Of a stretch of 64,000 bases of DNA, positions 45,438 to 55,913 are shown piece by piece. A program made the translations under genes and the position numbers. Position 1 is the first letter of the stretch; the number at the start of each line of letters is the position of its first letter. Source of the DNA: Nicotiana tabacum (Eukaryota; Streptophyta; Magnoliopsida; Solanales; Solanaceae); assembly GCF_000715075.1 (NCBI RefSeq), contig NC_134081.1:112814289-112878288 (forward strand). The letters run 5' to 3'. Under the pieces are notes generated by a model. It worked only from the letters and a program-made list of their open reading frames with translations. It ran no database searches and was not told the DNA's origin.

Positions 45438-47716
45438 AGCCAATAAATACAATAGTGAAATGCTACCCTTATAACCACATAATATCAACGGTGAAATGCC
45501 ACCCTTATCTCCCCAAAATAATAACTCACACAACATAGCATTTTACATGGAAAATTATCACAACAACATAACAAAAATCAATTCATATCATAATTTGCCC
45601 AATGACCACAACCAAATTTCAAATCTACAACCAAGTCAATTTGTTTCACAGCAAATAGTCAAATGCACCACACAATGTGTACAACACCCATAAACAATCA
45701 ATAGAGATAGAAATTACTCAACATAAAGCAAAGTCTTCATAAAAGATTAAATTTTTAATAATTATATAAACACCTCTTTTTAAGCTCGTTTAATTAATTA
45801 TTTGCAGAGGGAAAAATCCAAAATAAAATTAAATTACAATAATTATCAAACTAGCAAATTCACGAAATTTCATAAATAATCAAATAACAATCACATCACA
45901 TTGTCATATAACAATAGAGTCAACAACAAGGGTTTAGGCACGACAAGTAGATGATTAAATACATGCCAACAGTTATCCAATTTACTCCACAATATGCTCA
46001 AGACTTTTAACTCAATAAAATTTGCACATATAAACCAAGTACGTACTCGTCACCTCGCGTACATGGTTTTCAATTACCCAAGTTGCTCATAAGACTCAAT
46101 GCCTAAGGAGAATTTCCCCCACTCGAGGTTAAGCAAAACACTTACCTCTTTGAAGTTATGCCGATGTTCCAAAATTGTCTTCTTGCTTGAATTGGCCTAG
46201 TGACAGCTCAAATCTATCCAAATTAATTGTATAACTTCATTAAAACTCATCGGAAATAATTCCGAATAATAATACGTCGACTTAAAAATTTATTCCAAAA
46301 AGTCAACAAAAGTCAACGCGGGACTCGCCTCTCGGAACCCGATATAATTTTCATGAAATCCGAACACCCATTCCGATACGAGTTCAACCATACCAATTTT
46401 ATCGAATTCCAATAACAACTCGACTTCCAAATCTTAAATTTTTATTTTTGGAAGATTTTACAAAAATCTTGATTTTTCCTCCATTAAATCCGAATTAAAC
46501 GATGGATTCAAAGACATAATCATGGAAATTAATCAAAACTGGATAAAAATCACTTACCCCAAACACCCACGCAAGAATCTCTCCAAAAATCGTCTTTTAC
46601 CGAGCTCCAACTTTGATTTTCAGTTATGAACTCAAACCTCGGTTTTTGGGACTTTTAATTCTGCCCAGATAGGCCTTCTTAGCATTCGTGACCATTGGCT
46701 CGCGTTCGCGAAGGCCAAAACCCAACTGCCTCAGATCCTTCATCGCGTTTACAACCTCCTCGTCATGTTCGCAAAGGCCAATTGTTTTTGCCCCATCATT
46801 TTCTCTTCGCATTCGCGAACCCCTCGTCGCTTTGCGATGACCAGCTGACCAACTCCTTCGCGTTCCACGCTTCACGTTCGCGAAGGCCAAACGATCCCAG
46901 GCCCATATCTTCCTTTCTTCTTCGCATTCGCGTTGCTTGGGCCACATTCGCGAAGGCTTGCCCTGCTCCTTCTTCGCATTCGCGAAGGACAAATCATCAG
47001 CCCTCAAATTCCTCTTCGCGTTCGCGAAGAAGGAAACCAGACTTCAGCAACAGCAGTCAAAACAGCTCTAATTTGGTCCGAAACCACACCGAAACACACC
47101 CGAGCCCCTTGAGACTCCGTCCAATCATACCAACCAGTCCCATAACATATCACGGACTCGCTCGAGGTTTCAAATCACATCAAATTATGCCGAAAATATA
47201 AATCGCACCATAAATCGAACTTATGAACTTCAAAAACTTCCAACTTCTAAAAATCGTGCCGAAACCTATCATACCAACCCGGAATGACGTCAAATTTTGC
47301 AGGCAAGTCCCAAATAATATAACGGAGCTGTTTTAACTCTCGCAATCGCATTCCGACCCCGATATTAAAAAGTCCACTTCCAGTCCAATTCTCCAAAAAT
47401 TTAACTTTCGCCATTTCAAGCCTAAATTGGCTACAGACCTCAGATTCACACTCTGGACATGCTCCTAAGTCCAAAATCACCCAACGGAGCTAACAGAACA
47501 ATCGAAACTCTATTCCAGAGTCGTCTGCATACAGTTCCGACTACGGTCAAAATTCTAAGACGTATGCTTCCGTCTTAGGGACTAAGTGTCCCAAATCACT
47601 CCGAATCATCCGTAAATCAAACTCGACCACACACGCGGGTCATAATACATATTGCGAGGCTGCTCGAAACCTTAAGTCACTGAACGGGGCGTAAATTCTT
47701 AAAATGACAAATCGGG

Positions 47717-48135
47717 TCTCATTAAGGGTAAAATTAAATCGCTACTAAATTTAAAAAGTTATCATTCTTTTTTAAACAGATTAAAGAAACATATTGTCAG
47801 AGGAAGCAATATGTACATAAGCTCAAATTTCTGGACGTAATCTAGCATAAAAGATATCTTTTAAGAAAAGAAAAACTCATATATATACCAACATATGAAA
47901 CTAATTGATCAAATCATTCCTTTTCATTAAAAAAGAGTATCGCAAGAATAGTGTAGGACGTGATCTTTTCCTATTATTGTAAATGTAAATATATGGTAAA
48001 ACGTAAACCATTCATTTTCCAATTCAGGCTTTCTTTTTCAATACTCCTATTATTGTTCTTTAGCGAAAAGTTTCCTTTGTAGATAAGATTTCCTTTGGGG
48101 TGGGGCTGGGGTGACGCAGTGCGCGGGGTAGTGGG
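47717..48135. other. Spacer, nothing recognised
   Basis: AT-rich to about 48090, then a short GC-rich stretch (GGGGTGGGGCTGGGGTGACG) before the hAT-type MITE. No gene. Confidence 0.45.
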
Positions 48136-49137
48136 TAGGGGTGTTAATGGTTCAGTTCGGCCGGTTATTTTATAAAATTTGTATCATACCAATGTTTCGA
48201 TTATTCTATGATGTATATCCAAAATTAGACTTTTGAAAATTGTCCCAATCATGTCGGTTTCTCTTCGGTATCGGTGCGGTTTGATTAATTTTTGGTATTT
48301 TTTTTAAATGTAATATAAAAGCTACTAGTAAAAGTAGAATGCAATAACATACGTACTTTTATAGGGCTTAGCAAATCTCTCTAGATATTTTTATTATTTA
48401 AATGGTTATGCAATAAGAAAACATGAAAACAGTGTAAAAGAAACTAAGCAAAGACACCGAAAATGTAAATCACACGAGTAGAAAGATATTAACCAAGTTG
48501 GGACCAAAGAATAAAATCTATAGAAGATTAAATATTTAAAAAGATGAATCCAAATGATAGGAAAGGTGTAACGACCCGGCCGGTCGTTTCGAGAGTTATA
48601 GCCCTGTTTTTCCCATTTCTGCTCTCTTTTGTACTTTTCAGCTATATTATGTTATACCGGGTTAATTGGTTTGGGTCTGGAGTGGTTTCGGAATAAATTG
48701 AGACACTTAGTCTCTTAAGTAGAAGCTTAAGTTGTAAAAGTCAACCGGATGTTGACTTATGTGTAAACGATCTCGGATTGGAATTTTTATGGTTCCATTA
48801 GGTGATTTTGGACATAGGAGCGCGTTCGGAATGCAATTTGGAGGTCCGTAGTAGAATTAGGCTTGAATTGGCGAAAGTTGAAAATTTGGCGATTTTGGTC
48901 GGCAGTGAAAAATTTGATATCGGGGTCGGAATGGATTTCCGAAAGTTAGAGTAAGTTCGTGGTGTCATTTGTGATGTGTGTGTAAAATTTAAGATTATTC
49001 GGACATGGTTTGGTAGGTTTCGGCATTGTTTGTGGAATTGGAAGGTAATTTGGTGTTTTGATATTGTTTTGAGTGGTTCGAAGGCTCGACTAAGTTTGTA
49101 TATTGATATATGACTTTTTGGTATGGTTAGTTGAGGT

Positions 49138-49152
49138 CCCGAGGGGCTCGGG
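49138..49152 (+). other. LTR hairpin CCCGAG-GGG-CTCGGG
   Basis: Perfect 6-bp stem with a 3-base loop. The 3' LTR copy is at 56523-56537 and is identical. Confidence 0.75.
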
Positions 49153-49219
49153 GTGATTCCGGGTGATTAACGAATTGTTTGAAGTTGGAAAAATGCAGCT
49201 GAAGATGCTGCTAATGGTA

Positions 49220-49560
49220 TTTCCGCACCTGCGGAGGGGGAGCCGCAGGTGCGAGGGTGCAGAATCGCTTGGAGAAGTCGCAAGTGCGGGAAAGGCTAAG
49301 TTGGGCTGGAAGCGCAAGTGCGAGAAAGCTACCACATCTGTGAGCCCGCATGTGCGAGACCAGGGGCGCAGATGCGGAAGGGAGGAAAAAGACTGGCTTC
49401 GAAGATGCGGAGAATTGTGCGTAGGTGCAAAAGGTTGGCTGCAGATGTGGAACCTGGGATCTTTAGTGAGTTCCGCACCTGCGATGGAAATTCCGCAGGT
49501 GCGGCATCTCAGAAGCCGAAAAAAGGGCCGCATGTGCGATATTGCTGGGCAGAAAAGCTC
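49220..49560. repeat. Array of CCGCACCTGCGG words
   Basis: About ten copies of CGCA-NN-TGCG with GG/CC, GA/TC or AG centres (CCGCACCTGCGG, CCGCAGGTGCG, GCAGATGCGG). A matching array is at 56607-56930 in the 3' LTR. Confidence 0.8.
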
Positions 49561-51484
49561 TAGCTAGAGGTTTTTGTCTTTCATTTTCAATTTTGGACTT
49601 GAGAAGCTCGGGAGAGAGGCGACTTTTTGAAGGTTTTCAAGGAGCAACATTGGGGTAAGTGATTCTAACCCATAATAGTATAAATTTTGTGAATCTATGG
49701 CTTTGTTCATCATTTAATTAGTAGGATTTTGAAGTGAAATAAAGGGTTAGGGCTTTGGATTTTGGAGAGTTTAATTTGAGGATTAGAAGGACCAAATAAT
49801 GTCGGATTTTGATGAATTTCGTATGGTTAGACTTGTGAGTGAACGGGCTTTCGGGTTTTGTGATTTTTGTCGAATTTCGAGACGTGGGCATGGGGGCTGG
49901 GTTTGAGTCGATTTCAGATTTTGGCTATAATTTGGTATTTTTCTTGCGGAATCGATTCCTTTAGCACATATTGATCGTATTGTATTACTTGTGGCTAGAT
50001 TCAGGACGTTCGGAGGCCGAATTGAGAGGCAAGGGCATTCTAGAGTAGGACTTTGCTTGATTTGAGGTAAGTAACGCTTTCAAACTTGGTTCTGAGCGTT
50101 CGAAACCCCAAATTATATGCTATGTGATTAGTATTGAGGTGACGCACATGCCAAGTGACGGGCGTGCGGGCGTGCACCGTGAGAATTGTGACCTGGGTGA
50201 TTCCATGGCACCGTTTATGACTCTATCCTGTTGACATCCATGTTTTCATCACGTGATAAAGTAGTTGAGCTGTAAATCATGCTAGATATCATGTTTAAGC
50301 TTTGTGCCGGTATTGTTTGGACCCTTAGCGGTCGTTTCTTGCTGTCATCTTACTGGTTTAATTATTATTTCATACTCAGTCATGATCATACATTTTTATA
50401 TCATACGTCGGTCTCATTTATTTATGGATTCATCATATTATTGTTTCGGGTGGTTTTCATGACATTGTGGGCCCGTGGTGAGACTGGAGAGGTTGATGAC
50501 TGAGTGAGGCCGAGTGCCTAGTTACGAGTGATGGTTATGGGATCTGGCTACACGCCGCAGTGGTTATATTGATGATTATGATAGCGCTTGAGCTGTAGGA
50601 GCCCCTCCGGAGTCTGTAACACACCCCAGTGAGCGCGGTTGATATTATTGAGGAATGTATCTTCCCTGGACATGGATCTTGTCAGAAGTACTTGATAGCT
50701 GGAGATGGATCTTCTCCACAGTGCTGGATTGGCCTTGCTCGGTACTGGATGACTTATAGTCAGTTATATGTTCTGGGATGGATCTTCCCTGGGCCGTATG
50801 GGCCATATACAGTACCGAGTGGTTGAGCATTTGAGAGTGCGAGCACATGAGGCTGACAGCATGGTGCATCACATACAGCATATGCATTGGCATGTAGAGA
50901 TAGCAGAGTTATAGTCTTTACACTGTTCGGATCTGCTTCACTTTACTGTTTGAGTTGCCTATTTAATTTGAAACCATGCCTACGTTTCTATTCTGTTATC
51001 TCTATTTTATCTATACCGGTTAGTTCGTCACTACCTTTCTGTCCAAAGTTTGGACTTGTTATTTACTGAGTTATTGCACTCACGTTACTCCCTGCACCTC
51101 GTGTACATATCCAGGCGATACCGGTCGTAGCGGCAGTTGCTGATTGAGGATCCTAGAGTTGTAGAGACTATCAAGGTACCTGCACAGCGTTCGCGGGCCT
51201 TGACACTCCTTATTTATCTTTGTCGTACTTTCAGTTTATATCTCTAGACACTGTAGTAAATTGTATTTCTGATCTAGACGCTCATGTACTCAGTGACACC
51301 CTAGTTTTGGACTGGATTGTATCACTTTGGGATTTTCATATGTTTTAAACAGTTTTTCTTTAATGTTAAATTCTTCCGTTAACATTTTCAAACTTATTGT
51401 TGTTGGTGTTGGGTTGTTGAGTCGAGGCTGGCCTAGTTCCACGATAGGCGCCATCACGACGGTTGATTTTGGGTCGTGATAAGT

Positions 51485-51496
51485 TGGTATCAGATC
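51485..51496 (+). promoter_or_regulatory. Primer-binding site of the 48567 gypsy element
   Basis: TGGTATCAGATC, one base from the initiator tRNA-Met type, three bases after the 5' LTR. Confidence 0.82.
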
Positions 51497-51681
51497 ATAG
51501 GTTACATATGTCTTACGAGTTATGAGCGGGTTTAGTAGAGTCTTGCGGATCGGTACGGAGACGTCAATACTTATCTTCGAGAGGCTACAGAACCCTTAGG
51601 AAAACTCCACATTCTTGAACTCTCATCGTGCGAATCTGTTGATTCTATTAACCAAACGTCTGTTGTTTCATTCTCTCACAG

Positions 51682-53602
51682 ATGGTGAGGACTCGTACTA
51701 CCAGGCAGGATGGACAGCCACTAGTACCACCAGCCAGGGCCGCGATAGGCCAAGGGCACGGTCGAGGCCGTGGTAGGGGCAGAGGTGTAGCCCGCACAGC
51801 AGCTGGGGAAGTACCTGCAGATCCACTAGTTTCCCCAGATAAGGACCAAATTCCAGTTGTTGATGCACCAGCTCAGGCACCACCTGTGCCTATTGTGATT
51901 CCAGGCCTTCAGGAGGCCTTAGCTAAGATTCTGACCGCATGTACCAGTCTTGCTCAGGCGGTCTCTGTTCCGGTCACAACAACCACTTTTCAGGCTGGGG
52001 GAGGTGCTCAGACTCCCGCTGCCCGCACACCAGAGCAGGTGGTACAGGGATTCCAGACACCACCGGTACCACCAGCCCAGCCGGTTGCAGCTGCCCAGGA
52101 TTATGTGGTTCCTGCTATGCATGAGGATGATCAGCATAGATTGGAGATGTTTGGGAGACTCCAGCCTCCACCTTTCAGTGGCACAGAGAGAGCGGATGCC
52201 TAGGACTTCTTGGACAAGTGTCAGAGGATACTCCGTATAACTGGTATTATGGAGACTTGTGGGGTCTCATTCACTACCTTTTAGATTTCTGGGGCTGCAC
52301 TCAGATGGTGGGAGACTTACGAGAGGCGTAGGCCTATTGGCACAGCACCCCTTACTTGGCAGCAGTTGTCCATGGTCTTTTTGGAGAAGTTCGTGCCTCA
52401 GTCCCGCATATAGGAGCTGCGCAGGTAGTTCGAGCAGCTTCGTCAGGGTGATATGTTTGTGACGCAGTATGAGATGCGATTCTCGGAGTTGGCCCGTCAT
52501 GCTATCTAGTTGGTTCCCGCAGACAAGGAGAGGATCATGAGATTTGTAGATAGTCTCACTTATCAACTGCGATTGCTTATGACCAGAGAGAGAGTGTATG
52601 GTGCTACTTTTGATGAGGTTGTCGACATCGCTCGTCAGATTGAGATGGTTCGCAGTAAGGAGAGGGTTGAGAGGGAGGCCAAGAGGCCTCGTGGACAGGG
52701 AGGATTTAGTGGTGCTCCTTTTGGGGGCTAGTTACAGCACGATAGAGGTCGTCCTTTCAGGCATGCTCAGATGGCTCGCCCAGTGCACCAGGGTGCATCA
52801 TCTGGTCATGGCCTCCATGGTTATCAGCAGGGCCAGACATCATTCGGTGCGCTACCAGCTCAGAGTTCGTCTCATGTACCATAGGCTCAGGGTTCATCTG
52901 TATCAGGACCTTCTAGCGGTTATGCCCATGCTCGGGGTTCCCTTCAGTCCCCACCGCCATTTTTAGAGAGAGGTTGCTTTGAGTGCGGAGAGTTGGGTCA
53001 TATCAAGAGGCATTGTCCCTGCCTTTCGGGAGGTTCATCTCAGCAGAGGAGTTAGCCTTTGACTTCGGCACCAGTTACTTCACCACTCGCCCAGCCAGAT
53101 CGGGGTGGGGCTCAGCCAGCTAGGGGTCGCCCTAGAGGGGGAGGCCGATCAAGTGGCAGTCAGGTCCGCTTCTACGCACTCCCTACCAGGCCAGATGCCA
53201 TTGCATCGGATGCTGTGATTATAGGTATTGTCTTAGTTTGCCATAGAGATGCCTCTGTATTATATAACCTTGGTCCCACTTATTCATGTGTGTCCTCGTA
53301 TTTTGCTCGTTATCTGAATATGCCCCGTGAGTCTCCAGTTCACCTGTTCATATGTCTACGCCGGCGGCGATACTGTCATTGAGGATCGTGTGTACCGGTC
53401 ATGTGTGGTGACTATTGGGAGTCTGGAGACTAGAGTAGATCTTTTATTGCTTAGTATGGTCAATTTAGATGTTATCTTGGGTATGGTGAGTTATAAGAGG
53501 TTTTGTTATATGTCTTTGAGCCAAGTGGGGGAGACTGCTATCTATGATTTGATTGCACGATTTTGTACGGCATTAGTTTTTAGGCTGAGGCATACTTGTT
53601 GA
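51682..53602 (+). pseudogene. Ty3/gypsy gag-protease with eight TAG codons
   Basis: Starts MVRTRTTRQDG at an ATG. A Gly-Arg repeat (residues 24-34) is followed by the gag domain (RWWETYERRRPIG, TWQQLSMVFLEKFVPQS, YEMRFSELARHA, ERIMRFVDSLTYQL), a Ser/Gln/His-rich stretch and a CCHC knuckle CFECGELGHIKRHC (52975-53016). In-frame stops, all TAG, at 52201, 52282, 52411, 52426, 52507, 52729, 52882 and 53053. The protease region reads RDASVLYNLGPTYSCVSSYFARYL; the catalytic Asp expected before the Gly is Asn-Leu here, so the enzyme would be dead. A frameshift at about 53345 leads to EDRVYRSCVV and VDLLLLSMVNLDVILGM, after which protease homology stops. Confidence 0.9.
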
Positions 53603-55875
53603 TTGGTCATGACTTGCAGAGGTTGATATCGGGGATGACTTGAGTAAGAAGATTTCTTGAATGCGGGTTATATTGCACTTTCTGAAAAAAAATTATGAAA
53701 TAATTAAATTGTTATATTGAAGGATGCAGTGCGCACGGAGTGTGAATTTGATCGGTGGTGTTAAGACAAGGTTACCCCTTCGAGCGTTGTTGTGCTAATG
53801 AGGTGCTGAGATTTACGGTAATTTTGTATGATTATGGATTCTATATTTTAGTATAAGAAAGGTAAGAAGAAGAATTTTAAAGTTCACATAAGGTATTTTT
53901 AGAGTGAGCGTTATAGTTGCGGTATTTATGGAGGTACATGAGGAGAGTACAATGGCTTACGAGTCTTATGGTGGTGTGGTGTTATGTTAGGGTGTCTTGT
54001 AGAGAGCTTTGGATAAGGATTGTGGAGTTCTGACAAGGAGAAGTATCAAATTGAGGTTAATTCAGAAGAAACTCGAAGTAAATAGGACAATTAGGTAGTA
54101 GGCTAGATCATTATGGTGATGGCATGATAGATGTGGTGTGTTGTGCAGGATTAAGATTTACATGTACAAGGTGGCGGTGCATTCTTGAAGGGAAGTTCAT
54201 GAATTCTAGACAGAATGGTCAGTGTTGTATACTTAGATAAAGGTTATAGTTTCTCGGTAATTCCTGAGAGGGGTGCGCAGTTGAAAGGGGCATTGTGTTT
54301 TGATTTACGAATGTTCATTGGTATTGCGATACTCTTCTGGTTGATCGACTGCTGATATTCGCTTTTGCTATGTGGAACGGAAGAATTTTAGGAGTATTCT
54401 TCGTGGATGATCATGAATGAGAGATATGTTAGACATTCTGGCAGTGGAGTTGGGATCAGATATGGGATTCGTGTGTTATATAGATTTGGAGACTGGAGTT
54501 CTCAAGAGCAGGTTGTTTCCAGGGTTGTGGACTGTAAAGTCATGGCCGAAGCTAGCTAGACGATAGTATGTGTTATGATTCAGTCATTGCAGGCTTTCAG
54601 AGGGTTATTTATCCATATGGGGGTGCCCGGAGTTGATTTGGGGGCCCATTGGTAGGCCCAATTAGGATGTATATTCTACACCGAGTCGGACTTGTTGGCT
54701 CCACACTGCTATTGTCGAGGGATGTGTCATTTGATTACTGTTGAGCTTATTCGTGTTTTGATATGTTCAGTGAGTTACTCTTCTATGCTATGAGGGGTTG
54801 TGATTCGTTGGTTATATGCACCCCTGGTGCAGTTCTATTGGGGCCTTGTAGCGGAAATTTGCGCGAGATGGGTGTTTGGGTGATGCATGAGTGGTTGCAC
54901 ATTGGTTATGTTCTTTCGAGTTTGTGTGGCATTGTGTCATTAGCTTCTCCATGGTTATGGTAATGCACTTCAAGTACTTGGTGCCAGACTGTGCGTGGTT
55001 ATTGATTTTGAGCATGGTGGCTGAGGTATTTCATGCGGATTGCTGTTTGGATGGGCCGCATATTGCGACAGAGTTATGTTAAGATATGATCCTTGTGTTA
55101 GATTCGTGTGTTATGGTTCTACAGTGTGTGATGGGTTCTTAGCATTTCGTTGGGGTGGTACCCGTCGGGCTTACGGGACGATTCTCTTGTTTGAGTCATT
55201 TTCGTGATTGAGCACATTTGGAGGGTCGCTTTATTAGTGCGCGGATTACACGGGTTGTGGCTTTAGATAGTATTGGTGTGGCATGGCAGTAGAGTAGCTG
55301 GTATTTGATAAGATGAAGTAGTCGGATCTAGGAAGGGTGCTATCAGATTTGATTGTGGCATATTTGGAAGGATAATATCGAAAGTCGGCTTAGGAATTTG
55401 CTATGGTTCTTGTCGAAGGGGAGGGAGCTCCACGACTGGTAGATCTGGTGAATAGTTACGAGTCTCTGCGCGATTCTTTCATCATCGGTGGTGTACAAAT
55501 ATTTTAGAATGGAGTCTTGTTTGATATGAAGTTTATTACCGGCATGGGGTTGTTTCGAGCAGCTACAGTGATTAGAAATCATTGCTTCGAGCATTTGAGC
55601 TATGTGGTATTTGAAGTTTTGAGAATTTGAGTTATGGTTACGGCTTTTGGTACAGCTTGTTCAAACTTATATAGTGTGTAGGTTGCGGGATTCCGACCTT
55701 ATATGAAATCTCGGATATTGGAAATTGGATTCTAAGTCTTGTGGGCTAGGTAGAATTAAGAAATTTTAGTATGTGGTATTATTAGACCTATATGGGATAA
55801 GGTGACTTGGGATCACCCCCAGGTACGTGCGTGGTTAGATGAAATAGTAATTTGGTGGCTTAAAAACAACTCTTG
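53603..55875 (+). other. Non-coding interior of the gypsy element
   Basis: 2.3 kb where RT, RNase H and integrase should lie. Only ORFs under 90 codons, none with recognisable motifs. Confidence 0.65.
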
Positions 55876-55878
55876 GCA

Positions 55879-55894
55879 CGTTCGAGGACGAACG
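55879..55894 (+). other. Inverted repeat CGTTCG-AGGA-CGAACG before the polypurine tract
   Basis: Perfect 6-bp stem, 4-base loop, 7 bp before the purine tract. Shared, with one mismatch, by the gypsy element at 38764 (40896-40911). Confidence 0.65.
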
Positions 55895-55901
55895 CTTGTT
55901 T

Positions 55902-55913
55902 AAAAGGGGGAGG
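55902..55913 (+). promoter_or_regulatory. Polypurine tract of the 48567 gypsy element
   Basis: AAAAGGGGGAGG, directly upstream of the 3' LTR. Confidence 0.88.

Larger units (their letters stand above)
38764..47716 (-). mobile_element. Gag-only Ty3/gypsy element, 9.0 kb
   Basis: Minus-strand element. LTRs are 38764-40875 (3' LTR, internally deleted) and 43985-47716 (5' LTR). The PBS, TGGTATCAGAGCTC on the minus strand, is at 43981-43968, and a purine tract AAGAGGTGAAGAA (40888-40876) abuts the 3' LTR. The 3.1-kb interior holds gag (43784-42402) and then about 1.5 kb of non-coding DNA; protease, RT, RNase H and integrase are missing. Gag and LTR style match Tekay/Del-like chromovirus relatives common in Solanaceae, but the lineage call is from memory. 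No clear target duplication; the outer ends are worn. Confidence 0.88.
43985..47716 (-). repeat. Gypsy 5' LTR (3.7 kb)
   Basis: The longer LTR of the pair. It contains the segment 44566-46239 missing from the 3' LTR, including two repeat zones (44880-45082, 45284-45437), and a worn word array at 46680-47035. The ORFs at 45032-45439 and 46695-47201 are created by the repeats. Confidence 0.88.
48567..51481 (+). repeat. Gypsy 5' LTR (2.9 kb)
   Basis: Contains the hairpin 49138-49152, the word array 49220-49560 and a zone (50640-50800) with three ATGGATCTTC(C/T)C copies. ORFs within it (49090-49533, 49163-49567, 50279-50503) are chance products of the repeats. Confidence 0.92.

Noticed and set aside
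45032..45439. 135-codon ORF on the plus strand
   Set aside because: Made of the LTR minisatellite (HPYRS repeats); antisense to the element and with no domain.
49090..49567. Overlapping ORFs on both strands in the gypsy LTR (147 and 134 codons)
   Set aside because: Low-complexity products of the CGCA-NN-TGCG word array; the same pattern appears in the 3' LTR with different breaks.
51682..53055. TAG read as a sense codon (stop-codon reassignment or programmed readthrough) in gypsy gag
   Set aside because: Eight stops are too many for readthrough, plant nuclear code is standard, and CHG decay of CAG/TGG explains them; relatives have Gln or Trp there.
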